Assembly (NCBI GenBank): GCA_964017065.1
Contig: OZ024789.1
Coordinates: 3,468,657 to 3,532,656 of the forward strand
DNA length: 64,000 nt
Source of the DNA: Haliclona indistincta
Lineage: Eukaryota; Porifera; Demospongiae; Haplosclerida; Chalinidae
Direction: 5' to 3'
A model generated the notes under the pieces. That model saw only the letters and a program-made list of their open reading frames with translations, had not been told where the DNA came from and made no database searches. The translations under genes were made by a program, and so were the position numbers. Shown one piece after another: positions 44,382 through 56,724 of this stretch; position 1 is the first letter of the stretch; each line of letters opens with the position of its first letter.

Positions 44382-44780
44382 TTATTTCGTTAGAAATCTT
44401 TTATTTTCTTGTACATACATAATGTGTGTGGACCTGCACAATATTACGGTTATGTAATACACAGTATACGTTTTTCCCACTGTCTGTATGTCATTGGTAA
44501 AATGTGTGCTCTATACTAACACAGGACGAGGAGCTGATGTACTGCGCTTTTGTTTATGGAACTAGGAACTTTGGATGAAAACCCACAGCACAGAGACAAA
44601 AATTAGTTCGGAATCTCCTAGTGAAGACACTTCATGTAGCAGTGACTAGGAACATTTGAGCAGAACCTGTAAAGTCAAAACAAACTTTTGTACTAGCATA
44701 AAATGTTTTTCTTTGTGAATTATTACTCAAAAATACTGTGTTTATATCAGTAAATGAACTATATGAAAGGGTTCATTAAA

Positions 44781-46328
44781 TTAAGAGTTCTCAGGCAACA
44801 TCACAGCTATTTCTCTCAAGTACTCCTCCTCCTGGTCTAAGTATCTCTCATGATGTTCCTCCACTATGGCCTGTATGTTGACGTGCCTCTCCCTCTCTCT
44901 CAGCTTGTATCGCTTGGCAATAATAACAAATATTATCAGCATCAGCATTGCCAGTAGAGGTAGTGCTAGGTAGAAATAGAATGTATTTTTTGTAGATATT
45001 TTAAAGGCATGGAATCCTCTAGTAATAGTGTAATTACCACCATGTCTGGTCCAGCCAAGGACGGCCATCACCAGTCCCATCATTATTCCTCTCATTCTGT
45101 TTGGAGTCTGAGCCATGACCAATTCGGCCCCAAAAATCATAGCCAGTGCTGAACCTATTCCATTAAAGTATTCTATAATTAGTATCCAGTACAGTGGCAC
45201 TTGAGGAGTATCAGCCATTGTGATGTTATGAGATTGTTCTGAAAAATGTTGAACACCAGTCACAACTGTGAAAATTACTGAGCTAAGAAAACACAAAATG
45301 AGACCTGCTCCTATCATCTTCAATAAGCTTGGAATGTACTTATGAACAAAAGGATATACAATGAAGCGGTAGACTGGAATCAGAACAGAGACTGTGGTAC
45401 TAATAGAATAATGTTCAAAAATGGAACGACAGTTTTTTGCACGAAAAGGAATTTGACTAAATTCGCATTCACAGAAAAAGAATACCCCCGATACTGGCAG
45501 TAGAACTGGTATAAGACGAAGGATTGTCTTGACATCCTCCACCTCTTCTTCTGTGAATGGTCCTCCAAACTTGTGCTTTCCAAAGTCAAGACGTGAAGGG
45601 TGTTCCTCATCAATGTATGTCAATGCACTGCGAAGTCGAGGGCACTTGTTCTTTCGAGCATAGTTGAGCACTTGAAATATCAGCTTGATGGGATTGCCAG
45701 TTTTGTTGTTAGTGTCTAGCCACTTGTGGCACAGGCAGTCCATTATCAGAACCGCTGAGAAGCATAGAGTGCCTAAAGTGAGGAAGATCACTGGAAGAAT
45801 GTCCAGGTATTTGAGCTGGTTTGGGATTGGAACACACTTTAGTACGTTTACTATCAGCAGTCCTATATTGAACACCCAACAGAACCACTGTACTGCAGCA
45901 CTCAGCTGCTCAGCTGATGCTCCTATCATTTGGTCAAGAGCGAATGGTAGCATATTAGTAAAAAAGCTTCCAATACCAAGTGTTTCTATCACCAAACCCA
46001 CTACAATCAGTAGAAATACTGGAATTGGAGTCCAGTCAAATTGCAGCAGCACAAAAGCAGCTTGTAGTATTAGAACAGTTACCAAAGACAAGACCAGTCC
46101 AACAACAATAGCTCGATATCGTCCAAGCCATGACTCAGCTAGCCAGCCTGTCACAGGTAGAAACACAAAGAGAGCCATTTCTACGTACTCTAGTGCTAAC
46201 TTGAGATTATGAGGAAGACTTTGAGAAATGGCTGAATTCACAAATCGGTGTACTGCATACAGTAGACCACTCATGAGCAGCACCAAGGTAGTGCCTCTAG
46301 AAAACAATTGGCAGCAGTGCCTAGCCAT
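44781..46328 (-). CDS. POT/PTR2-family transporter, most divergent intact copy, end of the array
   Basis: This 515-residue single exon starts MARHCCQLFSRGTTLVLLMSG. The first signature is GWLAESWLGRYRAI and the second ELVMAQTPNRMRG. The TM7-TM8 loop (CECEFSQIPFRAKNCRSIFEHYSIS) is unique and Cys-rich. TM11-TM12 (VLGWTRHGGNYTITRGFHAFK) also differs from all others. The tail has HERYLDQEEEYLREI and ends AVMLPENS. The cytosolic loop is still the array-wide version except CLCHKWLD. It is the copy furthest 5' in the array, and no further transporter is seen to the right. Confidence 0.92.
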   Translation of the reverse strand: MARHCCQLFSRGTTLVLLMSGLLYAVHRFVNSAISQSLPHNLKLALEYVEMALFVFLPVTGWLAESWLGRYRAIVVGLVLSLVTVLILQAAFVLLQFDWTPIPVFLLIVVGLVIETLGIGSFFTNMLPFALDQMIGASAEQLSAAVQWFCWVFNIGLLIVNVLKCVPIPNQLKYLDILPVIFLTLGTLCFSAVLIMDCLCHKWLDTNNKTGNPIKLIFQVLNYARKNKCPRLRSALTYIDEEHPSRLDFGKHKFGGPFTEEEVEDVKTILRLIPVLLPVSGVFFFCECEFSQIPFRAKNCRSIFEHYSISTTVSVLIPVYRFIVYPFVHKYIPSLLKMIGAGLILCFLSSVIFTVVTGVQHFSEQSHNITMADTPQVPLYWILIIEYFNGIGSALAMIFGAELVMAQTPNRMRGIMMGLVMAVLGWTRHGGNYTITRGFHAFKISTKNTFYFYLALPLLAMLMLIIFVIIAKRYKLRERERHVNIQAIVEEHHERYLDQEEEYLREIAVMLPENS

Positions 46329-48390
46329 GGTTTAGACTTACACTCAGTAGTGACAATGTGAGGTATTTTTTCTGTATTTATGTTGTTTTACATCATACCA
46401 TACATTCTTCACAAAAAATAACAACTGACTGTTCAGGTGTGTCTGTGTGTGCATGTAGAAAAGGTCTACTAAGCAACACCAACTGGTTTACATTCAACAA
46501 GCTCTAGGTTGTTGTAGTGTCGGAGAGTGTAGCACCCATCTCGTAATGCAATACAACACATCTACATATCATTAACCCTCGGCGCATGCATGAGAGTTAC
46601 GGTACTTGGTCTTTCGATGATAATACAGTCATATCAAAACAATAATCTTGTCTCTACTCCTTTGGTCTCGACAACGTTACCAAATTCATCACTAAATTAT
46701 TGACCGTAACTTCTAAAAAATGATTATTTAACTGTACTTGCAAACCCCCAGTATTATTACTGTAAATGGTTTGTGGGAAGTGATTCACACCTAACACATC
46801 ATGCAGAGACTCTCAAGCTAAGCTTAAGTTCAAAAGAAGTTTACCATTAAGAAGTTTATCATTAAGAGTTCATAACTCTTGAAATTATAAACTTTTGCAG
46901 CAATGGCCATCAAAATGTGAGAAGTGCCCTCACTTGTTCACGTAGCAACAAAAACTATCTGCGTAAGGGCAGGATAGCAGGGTAGCAGAGTAGAGTACTG
47001 GTTGATTTGCAGCTGTTATTAACCAACGGTTATTAACTTAATAAATAATTATTAATTTTATTCATTATGGCAGTATTAATGCAATCTTCGTGAATATTAA
47101 CAATGTTGTGCTACACCCTTGTTCGAAGCCTGTAGTCTTTTACTCTGTAAGCATATTTTTTCAGTGTTAAATGATATACAGCAATAACGAATAATAACAA
47201 GGCAAGCGAGTAAAAAATTTAATTTGTTCATTGGTTGATGCATTCTATTTTTAACGGGGTTATTGCACTTTATTTGCGTTACATCTGCAGTTGTAGAGGC
47301 ATTCTGGGTAAGAGCAAGTGTAGCTACCCACTGGCAATAGAATGCGTGTTTGCACAAAGCCCACATGATGTATAGATCAAAGAGTCAGTGCCGTAATTGC
47401 AGAAGCAAAGAGCCAAATTTGCAGTTTGGAAACACAGCATATCCTGCAGCAGACATGTGAACATGCCATGTAAAAATAGAATTGATGCATGACAGTAATT
47501 TCAAGTTCTCTGCATTTCAGTGACTTTCCAGGATGTCTACAATGGTAGGGAAAATAGTGTCCAAACTTACTGACCGCTTTTATCATCCTGGACAGCTGCT
47601 GCAATGCAAAGAACTTTATGCAGTCGTGCATCACTTCTACTTTTACATGGTCATGTAAAAGTAGAAGTGTCTGCTGCTGCACGTTCATGCTAAACGGATG
47701 GATTTTAGCCCCTTTTCCTGTCAATTGGCATCAAAGTGGGCAGTGTTGGGTAGGTATGACTGGACTTAGGCCTTGAAAATTATTTTGTTCCGAATACAGT
47801 ATGGTCTCTCCAATTAGCTAGCCTACTAGGGTGAATTGGTTAGCAAATAATTAGTAATATTTAGGACTTTAAAATCCTTTGCCCTTTTACCTCAAGTTAG
47901 GTTGATTTTTACAAATTTTTAAAGGCATTTCTAGCAATTAAAAAAGTCATTTTCAGGCAAGTGGCAATGATGTGTAGGGATGACTGTTAATATAAATAAA
48001 CACATAGCTAATAACCATTATCATATTAGCAATTTAGCATTGTCAAGAAATACGTGCAAAATTATGCTGTTGTTGTTTGAAAATGTGCTATACTACAACT
48101 AATGACTTCTCTGGGCCTTTGTTTGCTTCATTGGACATGGATTCTCAGTGTCCACAGAGTACTAAATTGCCTTAAAATCTGAAATAGACACATGTACTTT
48201 GGATGTCATTGCATTGATTTCTATTGGCTAAAATATATTCATGTGCATGGACTGATATGCTTAACTGCATTACTTGAAACAAACTACCATGAATGCATAT
48301 TATGTATCTCCATCAGCTGTTGCATGAAATGCATGCCAGAGTATCATGGATTATGATGGCATCTTTACACTATGGTGGTCTTCATTTAAA
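46329..48390. other. Gene-poor interval with one short perfect palindrome
   Basis: No gene is supported here. Positions 47632-47669 form a perfect inverted repeat with 18-bp arms and a 2-base loop (CACTTCTACTTTTACATG). The open frame around 47377-47724 (minus) resembles no family I know. A degenerate copy of the GGCAATGAT...TGTAGGGATGA motif is at about 47965-47990. Confidence 0.5.
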
Positions 48391-48893
48391 TTATTCATTT
48401 GTGAGTCTGTTTGAATGTTTGGCCACATACACTTAATATTATTAAAATCATGATGTTTGATGTGGCCTCACTAGGTCACCTGAGTGGCAGTACTGCCTTA
48501 ATGTCTACTTGCAACTTCATTCATTTGCGAGTCTGTTTGAATGTTTGGCCACATACACTTAATATTATTAAAATCATGATGTTTGATGTGGCCTCACTAG
48601 GTCACCTGAGTGGCAGTACTGCCTTAATGTCTACTTGCAACTTCATTCATTTGCGAGTCTGTTTGAATGTTTGGCCACATACACTTAATATTATTAAAAT
48701 CATGATGTTTGATGTCGCCTCACTAGGTCACCTGAGTGGCAGCACAGCCTTAATGTCTAGTTGCAACTTCATTCATTTGTGAGTCTGTTTGAATGTTTGG
48801 CCACATACACTTAATATTATTAAAATCATGATGTTTGATGTGGCCTCATTAGGTCACCTGAGTGGCAGCACAGCCTTGATGTCTAGTCACAAC
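48391..48893. repeat. Tandem repeat, four copies of a 126-bp unit
   Basis: Copies begin at 48403, 48529, 48655 and 48781 with GAGTCTGTTTGAATGTTTGG. Spacing is exactly 126 bp and the copies are nearly identical. The unit length is a multiple of three, which gives a 123-residue open frame by chance; I do not call it a gene. Confidence 0.95.
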
Positions 48894-49542
48894 AATGAAA
48901 TGAATTTTTCATTCTTATTCATTTTGCAGGTGTAGGCTTGAGTCAATTAATTCTGGAGATGAATTCAACCACTGCCGACTATGTTTGAAACACAAACAAT
49001 TTGAAGCATTAAGCATTTTTTGATGCTCCTGCAGAATTGCTTTAACATGCATTGCATATGCATTTCTTTTTTTAATGTCAGTGAACCAACAATTAGAGTT
49101 ATAGAGTCTACGGCCTAAGCGTTCTGCCAGCAATGCTGAATAATCACTCCTGGTGCTGATATAACTCAACAAGCAGTGTTTGAAAAGTTGCTATTTCAAT
49201 ACTTTAATGGGTCTAGGTTATGATCTGCAGGTTAGTATCACTCAAGTTGAAGTGAAATTAGTTGTGTTGCTGACCTTGTTTAAAATGTTTCGTAAGCACT
49301 GTGTGTAAAAGCACAAATACAACTGATCAAGTACTTGAAAGAATTTCAAGCACTTGATTCCAAGTGCTTAGTGCTTTGAAGGACTGCATGACCCATCCCT
49401 GGGACTCAATAGCCATAGTTACACATCAATTTTAGCTAGTTAGCAGGAATATACATGTAAGCATGTATGTATGTATATATTATTGTAGGCATCATTACAT
49501 AGCCTTGGCTATGTTATGCAGAAGTTATTATTCAGCTTTGAT

Positions 49543-49769
49543 GGTTTCGCGACGGAGGCGTGATGGAATGTTCGCGCTGAATATAATGAGAAAAAGGGCT
49601 ATGACGCCTACTGGGTCTACGAATGAACTTCGTATGAAGCTGACAGATATGTATGCTTTCGCGAAATTCATCCGTGGAATCTGTCCAACAGTAGGCGGTC
49701 ACCTCGTCATAGCACGTTTTTCTCATTATATTCAGCTCGAACATTCCATCACGCCTCCGTCGCGAAACC
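49543..49769. mobile_element. MITE with long TIRs GGTTTCGCGACGGAGGCGTG
   Basis: This 227-bp element has arms of about 65-75 bp that are inverted copies (GGTTTCGCGACGGAGGCGTG, ATGGAATGTTCG, GCTGAATATAATGAGAAAAA). No clear target duplication was identified. Confidence 0.88.
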
Positions 49770-49974
49770 TAGTATATGAGATTCTGTGGGATACACAGAG
49801 GTAGAAGAACTATAACACCAAAGACAAAGCCTGAGGTTGGCTAATCCCATACACTGAAATCTGAGACAGTTTAGCTTGCCTGGAAGTGAGAATCGTATTC
49901 ATGGTGCTTATAGTTTGTTGCGGGTATCCATGTTTATTACTAAAAGTTAACACTACTAGGATGGAGCCTGATAC

Positions 49975-50284
49975 TCTGGCTCCATCCTACCTGTCTGTTG
50001 CTTCAAGTGGGGTTGGAGAGGTTGCATCTGCTGCTGAGACCCGTAAACACCTAAAATATCAACATCTCGATTGTCATTTTGCTCCAATTGCTATCGAAAC
50101 AATGGGATCCTATGGTTCACGAACTCTTGCTTTTCTGAAGGAGCTGGGGAGGAGAATGAGTCGCTGCCTATTGGAGAGGAATTCATATGTTTATTTGACT
50201 CAGCGTTTGTCGGTGGCTGTTCAGAGAGGCAATGCAGCCTCAGTCCTTGGGACTGCTGTCGAAAACTATTTTGTCTTGAATTAA
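49975..50284 (+). pseudogene. Retroelement ORF C-terminal remnant (tentative)
   Basis: An open frame ends LERNSYVYLTQRLSVAVQRGNAAS... and resembles the short C-terminal segment after the reverse transcriptase in many invertebrate non-LTR elements (pattern: AETRKH, then FAPIAIETMGSYG, FLKELGRRMS, LTQRLSVAVQRGN). No RT core, poly-A tail or target duplication was found. I give it as a relic by resemblance only. Confidence 0.5.
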
Positions 50285-51024
50285 AATTATTATAGATTGT
50301 GTAGTAATTTTGTTTTATTTTCTTTTTGCATTATTAAAAAAAAAAAGATAACAAATTGTTACTATTAAAAAAGTTAACATATATGAAAATAATTATCATA
50401 ATATTATGCCTGTTTGAAAAGATCCATGTAAGATTACACTCAGAAAACAAGTGCCCTATATACATTTTAAATCATAATATAAACGATGACGTGTTTCTCG
50501 TAATCTTGTGCACATGGTGTAGATATTAATTTATTTCAATGCATTGTAGTGTTATAAGGCACCGTAAATTGGAAATTTTGACAGTAAATATTTTTCTATC
50601 ATTCGTCAAAGCAAAACTGTGAGATTATTATGTTAAGCTAAGGCATGCATGCAAACCACAGCATGCATCTAGCTGTTACAGCAGTTTTATTACTCCTTGC
50701 AACAGCCACAAAAGTGCAAAGCGTGATCCGTGCCTTATTTGGAAGGTTTATTACATTGCGTGATTCAGATTGACCACGGTTTACGCTCTACGCTTCACGC
50801 TAGACTACGCGTGCAAGATGTAATAAAACCGCTGTATAATATTTATTTCTCACTTGTTCAAATTTAACTATCACCATAGCTAATACATAATGAAAATAGA
50901 TAAGTATGAAAGGTCATACAAATTTTAGACTAATGCATGCGAGTGATCTATTATTGCAGTACAATAAAAATTGCTGGCTATATTTGTTTACACTTCAGCT
51001 ATAGTCTTTAAGGAACTGCAATAA

Positions 51025-52942
51025 CTACTGGTCATGTTTAAAGTCAAGAGGCCGAGGGGTCATGTACTGCTTAACAATTTCATCAGTAACAGCAGCTCTT
51101 CGAGATTGATGTTCTGACACCAATTTTTGTAGAACTTTTATGATCTCCTTTTTTAGCTCACCAGAAAGCATTTCCCCACTTTCATATGCCTGCACACATA
51201 AGAATGATTGACCTCAATTATAATGTGTTGTTATTATTTTAGTGGCATCATCATCATAATTATACTTTTTAGATGTTAGTATTGTAACTATTACACGCAT
51301 GCATGTGGCTTGATGTTGAGTGGACAGCTGTGCCATTTAATTTATTAGCAAGAATATAGTCTTGAATTCATGATACTACGTAGGCATGCAAAGGAATTTC
51401 TTATTGGATTCATGCATCTATGCTTGCGTGCATGCATGTAGTATAATATAATTTTATATGTACAAATTTTACCATTTTTGGTCAATTTAACATGCATGTA
51501 TGACCTCTGTTTTATCATATTCATTTGTTGTTGCTTTGCATACCATTTTAATCTGATTCAAATAATCATCATCTTCCATAAAGAATGTGAGATATTGAAA
51601 GGAGACATCCACACTTGTGTCTCCGCCATACTTTTTGTGGTCTTCCTTTGTATCACGTCCACCAGAGAATGCATAGTTACTGATCTGAGAAAAAACACAT
51701 TATTGTATGCTTTTTCGTGCTTGCAGAAATCTTACTTTGCGCTTAATTTCATCAGGTGAGTCAGTCAAAAAAATAGAAGAATTTGGATCACTAGAGGACA
51801 TCTTTGAGTGTGGGCCTTGAAGAGCTGGAAAGAAGCTAGAGTGAAGCAGAGCTGGTTTGTGGAAGCCAAGCCTAGGAGCAACATCGCGAGTCATCCTGAA
51901 GTATGGATCCTACAAAATTGCCTGACAATTATAGTTGATACATCGAGTTGTTTATTATACCTGATCTATAGCACAAGGTATAAGACATTGAACATCTTTA
52001 TTTTCTCCAAAAATTTGAGGAAATGTTGTGCTAAAGGAAGGAGCTGCTTGTACAGCTGGAAAGCTCATTTTGCCTATGCAATAATAATTAATGTTACTGA
52101 ATTAACAAGAGTTATACCAATGCAGTCTGTATCAACAAATCCAAATATTCCTTTTGCTTGGTTGCACGTGACACATTTTTGTATTCTCAACACATTTCGA
52201 TAAAAGTTGGGGCAAGAGCTGGAAATCGCAAATATGCAGGTTTATGCCAAATGCCAATTGCATGCCTTACCTCATGTAGTCTAAGTTGGAGAAAATGAAT
52301 GTTTTATTTACATCAAAGCCACAAGCAATTATGTCCTTGGCATTCTCAAAAGCAAGACGGTGGGCTTCTTCTAAGCCAAGGTCTCTCCATATAAACTTTT
52401 CATCATCAGTCATTTGAATCACCAGAGGCACATGAAATACATCTTGCAAGTACCTATTTTATAATTAGTTTGCATGTATGAATGTTGTGCATACTGCATA
52501 CTTACTTGGTAAAGAGAAAAGGGACAAGGTGACCAAGATGCATGGACTCTGATGATGGACCACGCCCAGTGTAAAGGAAAAAACTTCTGTTCTGCTCGTA
52601 AGCATCTAAAATTGCTGGTACATCTCTGTACGATTCATATATTTTACGAGGTAATCATGGCGCACTGCACGTACCTGTGAGAGAAAAATATCCCACGTCG
52701 AAGGAAATGATGAACTCTTTTTCCAGTTAAGGTTTCCATGCGCTCCAATAACGACTTCTCAATTCGCTCGCTGCCGAACTGAACTAAAACAGCATGCTTA
52801 AAGTTGACAGAAGTTGCATTTGTTTGTATATACCGATCAGCTTTTCGTAGTTGATTGTAGACTCTCCCACAGCAGCCTTTACCGTCCACGGATCAACTTT
52901 CTGTTCGCTGCTGCTCAGTTCACCATTTTTTTGTTTCTCCAT
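51025..52942 (-). CDS. WARS1: Cytosolic tryptophanyl-tRNA synthetase, nine exons, complete
   Basis: It charges tRNA-Trp. Exons (minus strand): 52834-52942, 52675-52783, 52506-52625, 52271-52453, 52118-52218, 51961-52073, 51736-51909, 51544-51684 and 51025-51189. All have GT-AG borders and phases agree, giving 1215 nt and 404 residues. Class I landmarks are the HIGH-type HLGH (102-105) in [26 protein letters not shown], and the KMSKS-type KMSSS (281-285) in [11 protein letters not shown]. The protein starts [10 protein letters not shown] and has no WHEP domain, so it resembles the short form of the vertebrate enzyme. Introns are about 44-52 bp apart from the last (354 bp). The IDO gene lies upstream on the same strand. 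Confidence 0.97.
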
Positions 52943-53239
52943 GTTGTTTTTCGAATTATTATGTCGCACACACGAACGAGTTATAGTTGAGCTATCTCCA
53001 GTTTACATGCATGTATGTCAAATATTAATTATTGGCTACCGACCATGATGTTTGCACGCTGCGTGTGTGCATGTGTGTGTCACAAAGTGCACATGCACCG
53101 CCACCGTAAATATACCACACGTGCACTGCAGGCACGATCACGATGTGTGCCATGCACATGATCAGTGCATCATGCATGCCCTGCACCCCAGCACACGGGA
53201 CTAAAGTACTGTTTTACTACCCAGCTCGAGTCGGCCTCG

Positions 53240-53995
53240 AATGGTCCTTTATAAACTTATGTATCTTGGTCCGTGGAGCGCTGACGAACCGTCGGAGAAG
53301 TATGCCGAGAAGACTACCGTATGCCGTCGGGCCATACGGTAGTCTGTTTGTGTATGTATGTATCTGTCTGTCTGTCTGTAAGCAGGATTTCTGGTCGCTC
53401 GCTGAAAACTAAGCGCTGAAACGTGCAACACAAGCTAAAGTCGATATTTGCTTGAAAATGAATTGTAAGGATTTTGGTTATAAGGTTCTGTTCGTGAGTT
53501 ACCTCGTCACCTGGTTAAGTTTTGTAGGCGCACGCTGAAAGTTAAGCTCTGAAACTAGCAATGCAAGTAGAACACGGTATTATCTCGCTTTCGATCATGT
53601 GAAAACTTCATACGAAGCTTAGTTCACGAGTTATGGCGCAATTTGCTCCCTCGCGATTTATCATGGCTGTTGCTGGCGATCTGGAGTTCTTCAAAGGCAA
53701 AGCTATTCACAGTTGACTACCTAGAAGCTGATAGGTTAGAATTTCACTACAGGATAGCAGCGCAGGTCCAGAGAAATTGTGTAAGCAAGCTATGGAAGCT
53801 ATCTCGCTCGTGTTCAGTATGCATGGGCAGTACTGAACATTGTAGACACGCCCAGTTGAATTGTGGTCAGCACTGATTGGCTTCAGCTGATTGCATAACT
53901 ATTGCTTTGTGATTGCTGTACAGAAAGGTATAATAGCTGCAGTTACTGTGTATGTCAAATGTTAGATCGAGGCATCTGCACCTTTGGTGCCTAGT
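53240..53995. mobile_element. Diverged copy of the GAGGCATCTGCACC repeat element
   Basis: It carries a CTACCGTATG...CATACGGTAG hairpin, (TGTC)n, the AAACTAAGCGCTGAAACGTGCAACACAAG block and the GAGGCATCTGCACC, TTTGGTGC end seen in 23560-24290 and 38428-39595. The long (GT)n and the minisatellite are missing. Confidence 0.7.
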
Positions 53996-54273
53996 TTTAC
54001 TTAGCAGCGCTGTTTTGAAACATACGACCAGAATGGTGCATGTTTTGCAGCGCATAAAATAATTCAAATGTACATGGTTTACAAATCACTAGGGGTGAGG
54101 CTTAAACTTAACTACTCCGGATGCGAGTTTATGGACAATCAAGGCCAATCATCACTAATTAAATTCTTAAGTTAAGGAAAGGTCTATTGTTCAAGTGTAT
54201 AGTCCAAGAGAGCCAATGAAGAGCACCAGGAGGACTCTCTCCGAGAAATGAAGACTTGTAACATGCTGCGATA

Positions 54274-55132
54274 AGGTGTCTCCAATCGCTGGACTGGACT
54301 ACTGAACTGACCTTTGCGAAACGAAACAGGAAACCACGCCCATAATTAATATACTACTAAACCCAAAACCGAAGACCCTCAGTGGCGTAGCCAGGATTTT
54401 TCAGAGGTGGGGCACTGAAGTGGCAAGCGAAGCGAGCCCGAAAATTTTTTGCTAATTAATATTCATGAGATGCACGTTTTTTAACCGGCCACACGTACAC
54501 GTGTAAACAAGCCACGCCTCGCATTGGCCACGCCTAAAATGGCTGCAGCAAGTCACAGATCGACCGTCAGTCAGACAGATCAGCCCAGTATTGCTTATAA
54601 GTCAGTTAAGTGCGTTCAGCTAGACTAACTGATCATGAAGACAAGTATGTGCTATAATTAACTGATGAATTTTAATTAGGAGACTTGATTTTGGAGTGGG
54701 GCACTAGCGAAACTTGGTGGGGCACAGGCCCCAATAGGCCCCACTTTGGCTACGCCACTGAAGACCCTACAAACCTTCGCCTAACGGCGCCCAGTATTCT
54801 CCTAACGGCGCCCAGTATGGACCTAACAGCGCCCAGTATTCGCCTCACAGCGCCCAGTATTCCGCCTAACAGCGCCCAGTATTCGCCTAACGTGCCCGGC
54901 AGAATAGTACTGGGCGCCGTTAGGTCCATACTGGGCACGTTAGGCGAATACTGGGTGCTGTTAGGTCCATACTGGGCGCCGTTAGGCGAATCTGCCGAAT
55001 CATGTACAGGGCGCCGTTAGGCGAAGGTTTTAGGGTCATGGGTGTAGGGTTTAGTAGTAATTATGGGCGCAGTTTCCTGTTTCCTACACCAAAGGTCAGT
55101 CCAGTAGTCCAGTCCAGCGAATGGAGACACCT
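54274..55132. mobile_element. Inverted-repeat element with TIR AGGTGTCTCCA, containing a hAT insertion
   Basis: The ends AGGTGTCTCCAATCGCTGG and CCAGCGAATGGAGACACCT are inverted copies that continue inward (ACTGGACTACTG, AGTTTCCTG or AGGAAACC). The centre holds about nine diverged CGCCTAACGGCGCCCAGTATT units in both orientations, capable of a large hairpin. A hAT-type element sits inside (54380-54760). Confidence 0.88.
54380..54760. mobile_element. hAT-type element, TIR CAGTGGCGTAGCCA, with 8-bp target duplication
   Basis: This 381-bp element starts CAGTGGCGTAGCCAGGATTT and ends GGCTACGCCACTG. It is flanked by exact 8-bp repeats AAGACCCT (54372-54379 and 54761-54768). It is nested in 54274-55132, so it is the younger insertion. 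The terminal motif is typical of animal hAT elements. Confidence 0.93.
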
Positions 55133-56557
55133 AGCAAGCACGTTTGGCACACTGGTCTAACCATGATTTGATATCAGGTTTGTTGCACATACGTAGATAG
55201 GAGATGGTGGAAGGTAGAGACTGATCGTGGAGAGTCTCTACCCTCCACTGATGCTACACCGACATCGATACGACGCACTCCAATACTATTCACGTACACT
55301 GTCACTTTGTGCAACTACCTTGGTTTACAGTTAAAACAACATCTATAGTCACCTAGTATTCTTCTCTCAAGTTTGAATAATACTATACTCAAGGGACGAA
55401 CGGCGCCTAGTGTAAATGAATGCTGCTGCACGACATCAACGGCTCAATGCCACGTATATTCCTTTATCAAATCTTATAGAAAAAATTCGGGACGATGGAC
55501 ATGGGGATATGGGGTCGAGGCGCCGGACGGTTAGGCGTTTGGGTTCGTGTGCGTGTGCGTGTACAAAAAACGCGGCTGTGCATTGTCTTACTGCTCATGA
55601 AATCTCTCTCAAAAGCTTGGTTGTTGAACGTTTATTCTTCAAAGACGCCTGCAAAGTCGAGAAAGTCCTCTATGGCCATGCATTCCTACTATGAATAGCA
55701 ACATCGCTGATTTGAACATTCTGGTAAGTGGGTGTGCCATTCAAAAGAGCAAAAGTGATACCGTGCGCTTGCCTGCATGTGCTTCATGTATCTTAAAGCA
55801 TCGTTTTCTTATAATTATGTCTGGCTGTCTAGATATCAGTCACTTCGGCAATAGCGTCTCAGTTTTCTCAAACGGTTCGCAATAATTATTTCGTTAAAAT
55901 CGATGCTTAGCTTCCTGGTCCGATGTCAATCTAAGCATCTTGATACAGCCATGTTATACTCCTGTGGTAAAGATCAAAAAAGTTGTACTTCTTCATTAGC
56001 CGTGCACCATCATGCATGAAAGAGCGCGTCCGCGCAAATTTGTATTAAAGAGGTTTCATATCCATGAATGAACTGTGAATTTTATTATTTATTTCCTGTT
56101 TCTTTGAAATGGGGGTGGAAAGGGTGCTTCCTTATTCATTTTTATTATATTCATCATTATTATTATTAATCATTATAGTTTTATTGCCATAAATCTTGCA
56201 AGCTAAAGTTGTGAATCACCTGCTTTGCAGATGTTGCTCTACTTCCACGCTTGTTAAACTCTACAACTTCTTTTGCAGATCTCGTCTGTTGGGCTGGCCT
56301 AATCCTCGCGTCCATTAGTATGGGGAGTTCCAGTCCCTTCAGTTTCAGGAAGGGTCTGGTTGTGCAGCATGAATTTTAATTAGTTAAGAACTATTGTAAC
56401 ACTTGTTCTGTTTGCTATACTACTGTACTGCTGCTGCTGCTACTACTAATACTTTTTACTACTTTTTTAGTTTACTACTAAAACACTACTACAATCTAAT
56501 AATCAGTGTGTTGTACAATGTTATAATATTAATATTTTCTCACTCAAAACAACTATA

Positions 56558-56561
<4 letters not shown>
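55133..56561. other. Gene-poor interval 3' of IDO
   Basis: No gene is supported. A plus-strand open frame at 55416-55694 (MNAAARHQRLNATYIPLSN) resembles no family I know. The part next to 56724 may hold the IDO 3' UTR. Confidence 0.5.

Positions 56562-56643
<82 letters not shown>
56562..56643. repeat. (ACT)n trinucleotide array, about 27 units
   Basis: A perfect ACT/CTA tract just 3' of the IDO stop codon (56725). The poly-Tyr open frame across it is an artefact. Confidence 0.97.
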
Positions 56644-56644
<1 letters not shown>

Positions 56645-56724
56645 GCTACACATTATATAAGTACATGTGTATAATATATTTGCTATGCTAGTGCACTAGC
56701 ATAGCTGGTGTTGCATTTATGCAG

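Noticed and set aside
48411..48782. 123-residue repeat protein on the plus strand
   Set aside because: The 126-bp tandem unit keeps any frame open; composition and context are non-coding.
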